Shown: positions 1 through 7,890, counted from the stretch's first letter. The stretch: DNA of 8,996 nucleotides from Bacillota bacterium (GCA_023393045.1 JAEWMV010000029.1:1-8996), one strand, 5' to 3'. Numbers and translations are program-made. Notes: generated by a model not told the origin, from the sequence alone.

Positions 1-918
1 CACGGAATCCGTACGCATGTAGGTGATGAGGCCCGTTACGCCGTTGCCCTGCAACTCCACGCCCTCGTAGAGCTGCTGGGCAACGAGCATGGTGAGCTTG
101 GAGGTGAAGCCGAGTTTCCTTGACGCCTCCTGCTGCAAGCTGCTCGTGGTGAAGGGCGCGGGGGCGTGGCGGGCTTTCTGCGCGATTTTTACGTCCGCAA
201 CCCTAAAGTCGCGCCCGTCGATGCGCGCTAAAACCTCGTTGGCTTCCGCTTCGGTATGGATTTCGGTCTTCTTATCGCCAAAGCCGTAAAACCTGGCCTC
301 GATGGGCTTCTTGAGGCCCTTTTCGTGAAGATATGCGGTGATGACCCAGTATTCCTCGGGGATGAAGTCCATGATCTCCTGCTCGCGGTCGCAGAGGATG
401 CGTGTGGCAACCGACTGCACGCGGCCCGCGGAGAGGCCTTTTCTCACCTTTGACCAGAGGATGGGGCTTATCTTGTAGCCAACGAGCCTGTCGAGCACGC
501 GGCGCGCCTGCTGCGCGTCCACGAGCGCCATGTCGATGGCGCGCGCGCCCTTGACCGATTTTTTCACCGTGTTGGCCGTGATTTCATTGAATACGATGCG
601 GCATTGAGAATGGGGATCGAGCTTCAATATGTTGGCAAGGTGCCAGGAAATGGCCTCCCCCTCCATATCAGGGTCGGTCGCGAGATATATTTTATCCGCC
701 GCCTTGGCTTCCTTGCGGATGCGCTCGAGCACGTCCCCGCGCCCGCGCAGCGTGATGTACTTCGGTTCGAACGAGTGGTCTATGTCCACACCCAGCTGGC
801 TCTTGGGAAGGTCCCTCACGTGGCCGTTGGAGGCCACCACCTTGTACTTGCTGCCCAGGAATTTGCCTATCGTCTTCGCCTTCGCCGGCGACTCGACGAT
901 GACAAGCATTTCCGCCAT
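1..918 (-). CDS. topA: DNA topoisomerase I (type IA), N-terminal 306 residues; C-terminus beyond window edge
   Basis: TopA relaxes negative supercoils by cutting one DNA strand through a 5'-phosphotyrosine link and passing the other strand. The visible part starts MAEMLVIVESPAKAKT, with the conserved Glu9 of the TOPRIM domain, followed by NGHVRDLPKS (31-40) and the acidic motif DPDMEGEAISWHL (82-94). QQARR (136-140) and GLSAGRVQSV (161-170) are family hallmarks. The active-site tyrosine is Tyr300 in ITYMRTDSV, right at the window edge. The usual family length is about 690-850 residues, so more than half is missing because of the window, not because of a break. The start is set by GGAGGT seven bases upstream of the ATG. 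It is the last gene seen in the run and lies 39 bp after dprA, a common Firmicutes order. Oddity: the residue between Asp84 and Glu86 is Met, where most homologues have Arg. Identification is very secure. Confidence 0.97.
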   Translation of the reverse strand, partial: MAEMLVIVESPAKAKTIGKFLGSKYKVVASNGHVRDLPKSQLGVDIDHSFEPKYITLRGRGDVLERIRKEAKAADKIYLATDPDMEGEAISWHLANILKLDPHSQCRIVFNEITANTVKKSVKGARAIDMALVDAQQARRVLDRLVGYKISPILWSKVRKGLSAGRVQSVATRILCDREQEIMDFIPEEYWVITAYLHEKGLKKPIEARFYGFGDKKTEIHTEAEANEVLARIDGRDFRVADVKIAQKARHAPAPFTTSSLQQEASRKLGFTSKLTMLVAQQLYEGVELQGNGVTGLITYMRTDSV

Positions 919-924
919 TTGCCT

Positions 925-930
925 ACCTCC
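925..930 (-). promoter_or_regulatory. Shine-Dalgarno site of topA
   Basis: On the minus strand this reads GGAGGT, with six bases between it and the topA ATG (GGAGGTAGGCAAATG). It is the strongest ribosome site in the dprA-topA gap and fixes the start at 918. The 39-bp gap shows no clear promoter or hairpin, so topA is probably co-transcribed with dprA. Confidence 0.8.
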
Positions 931-957
931 AGAGAAACTTACTTATGCGCCGTCGCC

Positions 958-2058
958 TCAGAGGCTGAAGAGCCTTCCGGGCGATTGCTTAATTATTTCT
1001 GAAAACTCCAGCGATGTCAAGGTTGAATTTAGCAGCGCGGCGGAAAAGCCCGTCAGCTCGCACAGCTCGTCAAAGCTTCTTTCCCCCGCGACGAGCAGCC
1101 TGTAGATGAGTTCCTCCTCATAGGAAAGCGCCGTCGTATCCACGCCCGGCTTCTCCTGTTTGCGGCGCAAAATGCCGTATTCCTCAAGTATGTCTGCGCT
1201 GCTCTGGACAATTTTTGCCATGCCGCTGCGGATAAGCCCGTTCGCGCCCGCGCTCTTGAGGTCTGTAATCCTGCCGGGCACGGCGAAAACATCCCTGCCC
1301 TGCTCAAGCGCGCAGTCCGCCGTGATGAGCGAGCCGCTCTTCTCCCCCGCTTCCACCACCACCACACCGCGCGAAAGGCCGCTGATGATGCGGTTTCGCA
1401 TGGGAAAATGCATGGCCCTGGGCTCGGTGCCGGGCATGTATTCCGAAAGCACCGCGCCGCGCTCCACGACCTGCTCATAGATATTGCGGTTGGCGTCGGG
1501 ATAGACGACGTCCGGCCCGGAGCCTAGTACCGCGATTGTGGGATACGCGCTGCCCTGCGAGGAAAGCGCCCCCTCCGCGCAGATGCAGTCTATCCCATAG
1601 GCAAGGCCGCTCACCACGCACACGCCGTTGTCCGCAAGCTCGCGCGCAAGCTCCATTGCCGCCCTTTTGCCGTATTCCGAGGGCTCCCGCGTGCCCACCA
1701 TGGCGATGGGCAGCCTCAATTGAGGATAGAGAGTACCCCGGTAATAAATGACCGCGGGCGGGTCGTAAATCTCCTTCAAAAGCTCCGGATATTCGCGGGA
1801 AACGAGCGTCGCCGCGGACACATTCAATTCGTCGAGCCGCGCGATGCAGCGGTCTATGTAGCGCTCGCTCGCGCGCTTTTTCATCAGCTCGGCCGCCTCG
1901 CCCTTCATGTGCTCGTGCAGCTCGCCCTTTGCCGCGGCGAGAAAGATCGCCTTGGGGTCGTTGCCGTAGGCCTCCAGCAGCTTTTTCGAGCGCGCCGCGC
2001 CCGGGCCGTTGGCGAGGCCCAGCCAGAGCAGGTATCTTTCCTTTTCGTTGAGCTTCAT
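958..2058 (-). CDS. dprA: DNA-processing protein A (DprA/Smf), RecA loader for incoming single-stranded DNA
   Basis: DprA binds single-stranded DNA in the cytoplasm during natural transformation, protects it and loads RecA. The 366-residue protein has a helical N-terminal region (about 1-75), then the Rossmann-like DprA core (about 85-295) and a C-terminal winged-helix-like domain (about 310-366). Core motifs are YPELLKEIYDPP (90-101), VGTREPSEYG (121-130), VVSGLAYGID (148-157), VLGSGPDVVYP (177-187), the FPMRNRIISGLS run (218-229), EAGEKSGSLIT (236-246) and GRDVFAVPG (254-262). The start codon overlaps the comM stop (ATGA), so translation is probably coupled; a weak GGGGTG lies seven bases upstream. 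Oddity: after GID the protein reads CICAEGAL, where homologues usually have an Ala-His pair. The gene alone does not prove competence, since DprA is widespread in bacteria never shown to be transformable. Confidence 0.96.
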   Translation of the reverse strand: MKLNEKERYLLWLGLANGPGAARSKKLLEAYGNDPKAIFLAAAKGELHEHMKGEAAELMKKRASERYIDRCIARLDELNVSAATLVSREYPELLKEIYDPPAVIYYRGTLYPQLRLPIAMVGTREPSEYGKRAAMELARELADNGVCVVSGLAYGIDCICAEGALSSQGSAYPTIAVLGSGPDVVYPDANRNIYEQVVERGAVLSEYMPGTEPRAMHFPMRNRIISGLSRGVVVVEAGEKSGSLITADCALEQGRDVFAVPGRITDLKSAGANGLIRSGMAKIVQSSADILEEYGILRRKQEKPGVDTTALSYEEELIYRLLVAGERSFDELCELTGFSAALLNSTLTSLEFSEIIKQSPGRLFSL

Positions 2059-3590
2059 TTGAGCGCACCCCAGTATTTGCTTTCAAGGCTCCTGTACTGT
2101 ATCGCCTCGGCGACGTGGGAAGGCAGTATATTCTCGCTGCCGTCGAGGTCTGCGATGGTGCGGGACACCTTCAGGATGCGCGTATATGCCCGCGCGCTGA
2201 GCTTGAGGGTCGCAAACGCTTTTTTTAACAGCGCCTCCGCTTCAGGCTCAAGCACGCAGTACACCCCCGTCATGCGGTTGGTGAGTTGCGCGTTGAAAAG
2301 TATCCCTTCATTTTTATATCGCTGTGCCTGCAGGGCGCGCGCCGCGTTGACACGCGTACGGATAACTTCCGACTTTTCACCCGTGCTGCGCCCCGCGATG
2401 TCCGCATAGCCCACCTCGCTCATCTCCACATGGATGTCTATCCGGTCGAGCATGGGGCCGCTTATCTTGCTCCTGTACCTGAGTATCTGCTGCGCCGTGC
2501 AGCGACAGGGCGTCACGCGCGAGCCGAAGTTGCCGCAGGGACAGGGGTTCATCGCGGCGATGAGCATGAAATCCGCGGGATAGGTCGAGCGCGCCGCGGC
2601 GCGCGTGATGGTCACAAAGCCATCCTCCATGGGCTGGCGCAGGGATTCCAGAACATCCTTTCTGAATTCCGGGAATTCGTCCAGGAAAAGCACGCCGTAG
2701 TGCGCGAGGCTGATTTCCCCCGGCAGCGCTTTCTGCCCGCCGCCGATGAGCGACACGCCCGAGGCCGAATGGTGCGGCGCACGAAACGGGCGCTCCGCCA
2801 CCATGCCGTCCTTGCCCTTTATTGCGCCCGTGACGGAATGGATTTTTGTGATCTCCAGCGCCTCGTCAAAGGTCAGCTCCGGCAATATGGAGGGGATGCT
2901 GCGCGCGAGCATGGTCTTACCCGAACCGGGCGTGCCCACGAGCAGCAAATTGTGCCCGCCCGCGACGGCGACCTCCGCCGCGCGCTTCGCGCCCTGCTGG
3001 CCCTTGATGTCCGAAAAATCCGAGGCGAAAATGAGCTTTGCCTTGTCCCACTTGCGCGTGGGGTACACTTCAAGCGGCACGCCGCCCTTTAGCATGGCGA
3101 CGAGCGTGCGCAGGTTCTTCGCGGGGATGACCTGCACCCCTTCTATGTAGGAGGCCTCGGCGGCATTCTCTTCCGCGAGCACAACGGAGGAAACATGCTC
3201 GCCATACGCGCCGATGACCATGGGCAGTATGCCCGCCACGGGGCGCACGCTCCCGTCGAGCGCGAGCTCGCCCAAAAACATCTTTCCCTCCGCCGCGTCC
3301 TGCGGGAGCTGCCCTGTCGCGGCAAGTATGCCTACGGCGATGGGCAGGTCGTACACCGAGCCTTCCTTTCGCATGTCGGCGGGCGCGAGGTTGACCGTCA
3401 CGCGCCCCGTCGGGTAGGTAAAGCCGCTGTTGCGTATGGCGGAATGCACACGCTCCTTGCTCTCGCGCACGGCGGCATCCGGCAGGCCCACCAGCTCAAA
3501 GGCCGGAAAGCTCCCGCCTGAATCGACCTCGACGGAGACGAGGAAACCCTCGAGGCCGACGAGGCCGTAGCTCGTGATGCGGGAAAGCAT
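2055..3590 (-). CDS. comM: ComM/YifB family AAA+ ATPase (Mg-chelatase-like), branch-migration helicase
   Basis: ComM is a hexameric AAA+ helicase that, in Vibrio cholerae, promotes branch migration during integration of transforming DNA. This 511-residue copy is full length for the family. Residues 1-165 form the N-terminal Lon/ChlI-like domain (GLPDAAVRESKERV at 35-48, then APADMRKEGSVYDLP at 69-83). The AAA+ core has Walker A GTPGSGKT (219-226), FRAPHHSAS (269-277) and Walker B VLFLDEFPE (300-308). NPCPCG (348-353) plus PCRC (361-364) give a four-cysteine set that may bind zinc. The C-terminal helical domain contains LSARAYTRILKVSRTIADL (464-482). The start is supported by GGAGGT seven bases upstream. 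It ends in a four-base ATGA overlap with dprA, fitting a shared role in handling imported DNA. It was historically annotated as magnesium chelatase, but no chelatase partner is present here. Confidence 0.96.
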   Translation of the reverse strand: MLSRITSYGLVGLEGFLVSVEVDSGGSFPAFELVGLPDAAVRESKERVHSAIRNSGFTYPTGRVTVNLAPADMRKEGSVYDLPIAVGILAATGQLPQDAAEGKMFLGELALDGSVRPVAGILPMVIGAYGEHVSSVVLAEENAAEASYIEGVQVIPAKNLRTLVAMLKGGVPLEVYPTRKWDKAKLIFASDFSDIKGQQGAKRAAEVAVAGGHNLLLVGTPGSGKTMLARSIPSILPELTFDEALEITKIHSVTGAIKGKDGMVAERPFRAPHHSASGVSLIGGGQKALPGEISLAHYGVLFLDEFPEFRKDVLESLRQPMEDGFVTITRAAARSTYPADFMLIAAMNPCPCGNFGSRVTPCRCTAQQILRYRSKISGPMLDRIDIHVEMSEVGYADIAGRSTGEKSEVIRTRVNAARALQAQRYKNEGILFNAQLTNRMTGVYCVLEPEAEALLKKAFATLKLSARAYTRILKVSRTIADLDGSENILPSHVAEAIQYRSLESKYWGALK

Positions 3591-3597
3591 AGGCGAT

Positions 3598-3603
3598 ACC
3601 TCC
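3598..3603 (-). promoter_or_regulatory. Shine-Dalgarno site of comM
   Basis: The minus strand reads GGAGGTATCGCCTATG, a strong ribosome site seven bases before the comM ATG. It begins two bases after the stop codon of the GtrA gene, so comM is re-joined to the glycosylation module with almost no gap (15 bp). No promoter is visible in that gap. Confidence 0.75.
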
Positions 3604-3605
3604 GC

Positions 3606-4088
3606 TTATTTTATTGGGTTTCTATTGATTTTCTCCCCGCCCGCGCCGGAATCTTCCTTATCCGGGGCGGCGGGCGCATTTTCGGGATTTTCCCTGTTGA
3701 ACACGAAGAGCTTGTTGCCCGCGAAGTTCACGAGCGCGGAGCCGAACGAGGCCGCGGCCTTGCTGACAAGCTCGTAGGGGACATGGAAAACGTCCTTGCA
3801 CAGCGCGAGTATGCCTACCGAAACGCCGTAGGAAACGAGATTCACAAGGATAAAGAGCAGGATTTCCTTTGTGTTGCGGCGTTTTTCCTGTTTAAACGTC
3901 CAAATCGTGTTCCAAACATAGCTGTTGGCGATGCCCGCCGTGTAGGAAATGGTCTGCGCGAGCACGTAGTTCATTCCGGCGAACTTTGTGAGGAGGAAAT
4001 ATACGCCGAAGTCCACCGCGGTGTTCAGCACGCCCACGATATTGAACTTCACGAACTGCCAGAAGGTTTTTTTCACTTCTTGTTTCAT
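3606..4088 (-). CDS. GtrA-family small membrane protein, putative polyprenyl-phosphate-sugar flippase
   Basis: GtrA-like proteins are small four-helix membrane proteins linked to moving polyprenyl-phosphate sugars across the membrane for surface glycosylation; for many members this role is inferred. The 160-residue product has four hydrophobic segments (about 12-33, 40-57, 77-97, 107-127). Family motifs are the N-terminal QFVKFNIVGVLNTAVDFGVY (11-30), NSYVWNTIWTF (55-65) and NFAGNKLFVF (121-130). The last 30 residues are a hydrophilic, Pro/Ala/Glu-rich tail of no known function. The ATG at 4088 lies 22 bp after the stop of the large glycosyltransferase. Only a weak, distant AGAAG precedes it, so translation may depend on coupling. 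The open frame continues upstream to 4547, but that part overlaps the glycosyltransferase in another frame and lacks membrane-protein character. The pairing suggests GtrA supplies lipid-linked sugar to the neighbouring enzyme. Confidence 0.9.
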   Translation of the reverse strand: MKQEVKKTFWQFVKFNIVGVLNTAVDFGVYFLLTKFAGMNYVLAQTISYTAGIANSYVWNTIWTFKQEKRRNTKEILLFILVNLVSYGVSVGILALCKDVFHVPYELVSKAAASFGSALVNFAGNKLFVFNRENPENAPAAPDKEDSGAGGEKINRNPIK

Positions 4089-4110
4089 TTTAACTGATTT
4101 TCTTCTTTCG

Positions 4111-7100
4111 TCAATATCCCATGAACGTCCAGCTCGGCAGCCACTCGAGGAAACCGATGTACGCGCGCGGCACCACCATGCCCGAAATCGCGGGATAGAA
4201 GAGGATAAAGAGCAGCACCGCAGCCCCCATCCATATCCACTTGGCCTTCCCCCAGGCGGGGTCGCGCTCTTCCTTCTGCTTGAGGAGATACGCGCTGATG
4301 AGGATGATGAAGGGCACGCTCGCAAAGTAGTGGTAGATGAACGTGCAGCGCGTGACCAGCACCCACGGCAAAAATTCCGCCAGCAGCGCTGTAAAGAGCA
4401 CGAACCACGCCGCATTGGGCTTGAGCCTGCCGCGAATGAGCTTGATGAGCGCCGCCGCGGTACCCGCGCAGCAGACCCACCACACGGCGGGATTGCCCAT
4501 GGCGGATATGGTGCCCACGCTGCCCTCCGCCACATCGTAATTGACATAATACCACATGGGGCGAAGGATCAGCGGCCACTGCCACCAGGGAGACTGGTAG
4601 GGGTGGGTCGCGGTGAGGTTGCTGTGGTAGCTGTACATGAACTCCTGCACGTCCCATATGCCCGCGAGGTCGTAATGGGCGACACTGAGCACATAGGGTA
4701 GATAGGAAGCGAGGTAGATCCCCACGGGGATCAGTATGTAGAAGAGCGCGCACCAGAGAAGCGTGAGGATTGTGTATTTTACAAAAGGCTTCACGGCCTC
4801 GCGCAGTTTCTCGTCCTCGCTGTCCCGATAGCGCAGATATTCGAGATAGCGCCTGATGAGCGAGGTGAAAAGCAGCACCGCCATGCCGCCGCCCGCATAG
4901 ATGCATATCCACTTGCTCGCGGCCCCAAGGCCGAAGAAGATGCCGCCCAGCGCGAGGGGCTTGAGCGTTTTCCACAGGCCGTCTGCGTAGAAGTTCATTT
5001 CATAATACCGATACATGTAATAGAACATCAGTATGATGAAGAACACGCCGTACACATCTATGGTGGCGATCCGCGTCTGCGTGAAGTGCATGAAGTCGAA
5101 GGCGAAGAGCACCGATACGAGCAGCGCGTAATTGCTGTTTTTAAAGAGCCGTTTGCCAAAGGCGTAGAGGATGGGCACCATGCCGATGCCAAAGAGCGTG
5201 CCCACGATGCGCCAGCCCAGCGGATTCATGCCAAACACCGCGATGCCCAGCATGATGAATACCTTGCCAAGCGGCGGGTGCGAGTTTTCATAGGGCTTGA
5301 GGCCGTTATAATGCTCGTAGGCGGTGCGCGCGTGATAGAGCTCGTCAAAGTACATGCCGTACATGAAGGAGCTGTGCGCGGGCACCTGATCCGCCTCGTC
5401 AAAGAGCGCCTGTGCCCCCTCGCCCGCCGTGGCGGGGATATAATTGCCCTCGTCGTCGAAGAAGGCGATCTCGTTGAACCAGACCTCCCCCTTGGTGACC
5501 TTGAGTGTGAAGGAGGCTGCCGTTATGTCCCCGCCGATGCTCTTCCAGCGGAACATGTCCCCATTGTCCTCCTCATAGGTAACGAGGTCTCCAGCGCTTG
5601 TTGTCAGCTCAATGGTGCCCGTGTAGAGCCCGCCATAGACGCGGATGTCCTTGATATGCGTTTCGCCTTCAAGCACAATGCTCACCGTATCCCCGTTCGC
5701 GCCCGTCCAATAGGTTTCGGGCGCCGTGGTCGTGCCGAGGTTGACGAGCGCGACGACGCCGTATACGAGCGTGAGTGCGATGACATAGAGCCTGTCCCGC
5801 TTCGTATAGCGAAGCTTCGCGTCCACGGGTTCGGGTAGCCCCTCGGGCTTCACCCTTTCAAGCTTTGCTTCGGCAAAGGCGGGTCGCTTGACATGCCGGA
5901 ACACGATGTCGCAGCACGTATAGGTGAGGTAGCCGAATGCGCCGATGTTCATCAGCGATCCCGCCGCCGTGACAACGTCGTAGATAACGCCGCGCGCCTG
6001 CTGGTTGTCCACGATCACAAAGGCCATCATGGCATTGAAGAGCGCGGAGCAGGTCATCCACAAAAACGCCGTGACGAGCCGCCTGTCCCGATAGAAGATG
6101 AAGGCGACGAGCACGAGCAGCAGCGCCGGGAAGAGATAGCGCTCGTGCATGTACTGCCCGAGGGTGAAGAGCGCGGCGATGAGCCACGCGAGGGAAAGCG
6201 TGAGCGCGTGCTTTTCGCGCTTTCTTCCCTTAACATAGAGAACCGCCGCGAAAACGACGCTCAGCGCGATGAATATACTGCCCCACATACCGTAGGTCAG
6301 CCCAAGGAAGGCCGTGTCGATGCCCTTCCAGTTGCCGCCTAAGAGCGCCATGAGGTTGAACGCCTCTATGCTCGCATACGGATAGCTCGTGGCGGTGCCC
6401 AGTATTTTTTGGACGAACCACAGCGGCTCCTGCCCGTTTCTAAAGGGCAGGGAGAGCGCGAATATTGCGGCGCAGGCGCACGCGACCGCCGCAAGGGTGC
6501 GAAGGAAGGTTTTCAGGAAATCCTTCTTCCCGAACCGGCAGAAATATGCCACCGCCAAAAGCGGCCCCGCCATGAGCGCCTGCGGCTTCGTGACGATGGC
6601 GATGCCGTAGACGAGTCCCGCAAGGATCAGCTTGTCCTCCACAAAAAGCCAGATGACCGCGAGCAAAAGCAGCGTGAGGATCTGGTCGATCTGCCCCCAG
6701 CCGCCCGAAATGAAGGCCATGAGGGGATTGAAGGCCACGAAGCCCGCGAGCACGAGCGGGAGGCTGCCCGCGCGCGGCTCAAGGGAATCGTTGTCGCCGC
6801 TTACCTTGCGCGCGATGCGATAGACGAGATAGGCCGCGAGAATATCCGCGAGTATGCCCGGCATCTTGGTGAGCAGCGCGTAGCCCGCGCTGCCGTAGGT
6901 GAGGCCCAAGAGGTTGCCGATTTTACCCACCGCAAAGAGCACATACATGTAGCCCGGCGGATAGTCCGCGAACATGCCCGAGGTATAGAAATCCGCGACG
7001 CCGCCGTTTGCGAGGTTGTACGCCCACGCCATGAAGCAGTTGATGTCCGTGGAATGGCCAAAGAACATGAGGGAAAGCACGCAGCGAAGCGCCAGCGCGC

Positions 7101-7854
7101 CCACGAGTATGCAGGCGAGCTTCAAAGAGTCGTTCGCGCCAGCGCGGGACAAGTCTTTTGTATTGTCCGTCTCGATATAGCGGCGGTAGACGATGACGGA
7201 TGCAAGCGCGCAGGCGAGCAGCGCGAGCATCATATAGCCCATGTTGGGGATATCGCCCTCGAGGGCCGCTTCCTCTTCCCCCCCGCCGCTTGCGGCGGAG
7301 AAGTCCGCCGCGTCCCCCGAGAAGGAGGAAAGTTTTTCGACCTTCACGTCGTCAAACCACGCGCCGCCCTCTGTGAGCGCGCCGTAGCCGCCCACGCGCA
7401 CGCACACGACGATTTCCGTCTGCCCCTTGGCGGTTTTGCCCACGAGCTCCACGTCCACCCAGCCGTCACTCGTGCCGTACACGCCCTCGCTTTTGGCGAG
7501 CGAGTCCACGACCGATATGTTCGCGCCGGCGCCCAGCGCGATATCCTGCGTTTTGATGCGGCAGGTCAGCTTGTAATACGAGTTGGCCTTCGTCTTGACG
7601 CGCTGGCAGAGCCGCGCGTCGTTGCCGCCCGGGCCGCAGAAAATATACGCCGCGTTGTCGCCGTCGACCTGTTCGACGCGCGCAACCCCCAGCGCTTCTT
7701 CCGTATACCACGATTCGTAATACCAGTCCTCGGGGAGGGAATCTTCGGAAACCTCGTCGAAGCCGCCGTTTGTGATGAGTTCCCCGTCCGCAAGTGCTAT
7801 GGACGCAAAAAGCGCAAGGAACAGCGCGAGCGCGAAGGAAAGCGTTTTCTTCAT
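4111..7854 (-). CDS. Giant double GT-C glycosyltransferase: signal peptide, CBM-like domain, Gpi18/GT87-like half, PMT/GT39-like half with inserted beta-sandwich-like domain
   Basis: This 1247-residue membrane protein probably transfers sugars from polyprenyl-phosphate donors on the outer membrane face. Residues 1-22 are a signal peptide (probable cleavage ALA|DG). Residues about 24-175 resemble a CBM4/9-type domain (LITNGGFDE near its start, GGAWFDDVKVEKL at its end). An acidic linker and a membrane helix (about 204-223) follow. The first GT-C half (about 244-650) has HSTDINCFMAWA with candidate catalytic Asp270, ADYPPGYMY (296-304) and MHERYLFP (569-576), like COG5542 proteins. The second half (about 688-1225) is PMT-like: FDELYHA (836-842, Asp837/Glu838), HPPLGK (859-864), TRIATIDVY (927-935), SKW (980-982), HPYQSPWW (1084-1091) and RCTFIYHYF (1169-1177). 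Residues about 711-806 between its first helix and the FDE motif look like a galactose-binding-type beta-sandwich. Positive residues at 224-225 and 685-688 put both catalytic loops outside. The ATG follows GAGG by five bases. Substrates are unknown. Confidence 0.9.
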   Translation of the reverse strand: MKKTLSFALALFLALFASIALADGELITNGGFDEVSEDSLPEDWYYESWYTEEALGVARVEQVDGDNAAYIFCGPGGNDARLCQRVKTKANSYYKLTCRIKTQDIALGAGANISVVDSLAKSEGVYGTSDGWVDVELVGKTAKGQTEIVVCVRVGGYGALTEGGAWFDDVKVEKLSSFSGDAADFSAASGGGEEEAALEGDIPNMGYMMLALLACALASVIVYRRYIETDNTKDLSRAGANDSLKLACILVGALALRCVLSLMFFGHSTDINCFMAWAYNLANGGVADFYTSGMFADYPPGYMYVLFAVGKIGNLLGLTYGSAGYALLTKMPGILADILAAYLVYRIARKVSGDNDSLEPRAGSLPLVLAGFVAFNPLMAFISGGWGQIDQILTLLLLAVIWLFVEDKLILAGLVYGIAIVTKPQALMAGPLLAVAYFCRFGKKDFLKTFLRTLAAVACACAAIFALSLPFRNGQEPLWFVQKILGTATSYPYASIEAFNLMALLGGNWKGIDTAFLGLTYGMWGSIFIALSVVFAAVLYVKGRKREKHALTLSLAWLIAALFTLGQYMHERYLFPALLLVLVAFIFYRDRRLVTAFLWMTCSALFNAMMAFVIVDNQQARGVIYDVVTAAGSLMNIGAFGYLTYTCCDIVFRHVKRPAFAEAKLERVKPEGLPEPVDAKLRYTKRDRLYVIALTLVYGVVALVNLGTTTAPETYWTGANGDTVSIVLEGETHIKDIRVYGGLYTGTIELTTSAGDLVTYEEDNGDMFRWKSIGGDITAASFTLKVTKGEVWFNEIAFFDDEGNYIPATAGEGAQALFDEADQVPAHSSFMYGMYFDELYHARTAYEHYNGLKPYENSHPPLGKVFIMLGIAVFGMNPLGWRIVGTLFGIGMVPILYAFGKRLFKNSNYALLVSVLFAFDFMHFTQTRIATIDVYGVFFIILMFYYMYRYYEMNFYADGLWKTLKPLALGGIFFGLGAASKWICIYAGGGMAVLLFTSLIRRYLEYLRYRDSEDEKLREAVKPFVKYTILTLLWCALFYILIPVGIYLASYLPYVLSVAHYDLAGIWDVQEFMYSYHSNLTATHPYQSPWWQWPLILRPMWYYVNYDVAEGSVGTISAMGNPAVWWVCCAGTAAALIKLIRGRLKPNAAWFVLFTALLAEFLPWVLVTRCTFIYHYFASVPFIILISAYLLKQKEERDPAWGKAKWIWMGAAVLLFILFYPAISGMVVPRAYIGFLEWLPSWTFMGY

Positions 7855-7859
7855 ATCTG

Positions 7860-7863
7860 CCTC
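7860..7863 (-). promoter_or_regulatory. Shine-Dalgarno site of the giant glycosyltransferase
   Basis: The minus strand reads GAGGCAGATATG, giving GAGG five bases before the ATG at 7854. It supports this start over an in-frame upstream TTG at 7941. The product then begins MKKTLSFALALFLAL, a typical signal peptide, whereas the longer form would bury it behind 29 polar residues. Confidence 0.6.
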
Positions 7864-7890
7864 ATGCTTCAAGTGATATTCAGCCTTATT

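Noticed and set aside
919..957. A possible promoter or terminator between dprA and topA
   Set aside because: The 39-bp gap has a good topA ribosome site but no -10/-35 pair and no stem-loop followed by T residues.
2286..3092. A 268-codon plus-strand frame opposite comM
   Set aside because: It is the antisense of the AAA+ core with no motif of its own. The comM reading shows Walker A, Walker B and the four cysteines.
4089..4547. An N-terminal extension of the GtrA protein in the same open frame
   Set aside because: It overlaps the well-supported end of the glycosyltransferase and gives a Ser/Arg/Trp-rich non-membrane sequence. The GtrA family starts close to the ATG at 4088.
4085..4975. A 296-codon minus-strand frame overlapping the 3' part of the glycosyltransferase
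   Set aside because: It reads out of frame across the PMT motifs, is full of His, Arg and Gly, and has no domain. It is a shadow frame.
7283..7298. A GC hairpin (CCGCCG/CGGCGG) that could look like a terminator
   Set aside because: It lies inside the Gly/Ala/Glu linker of the glycosyltransferase, has no T run after it on either strand, and is explained by codon use.
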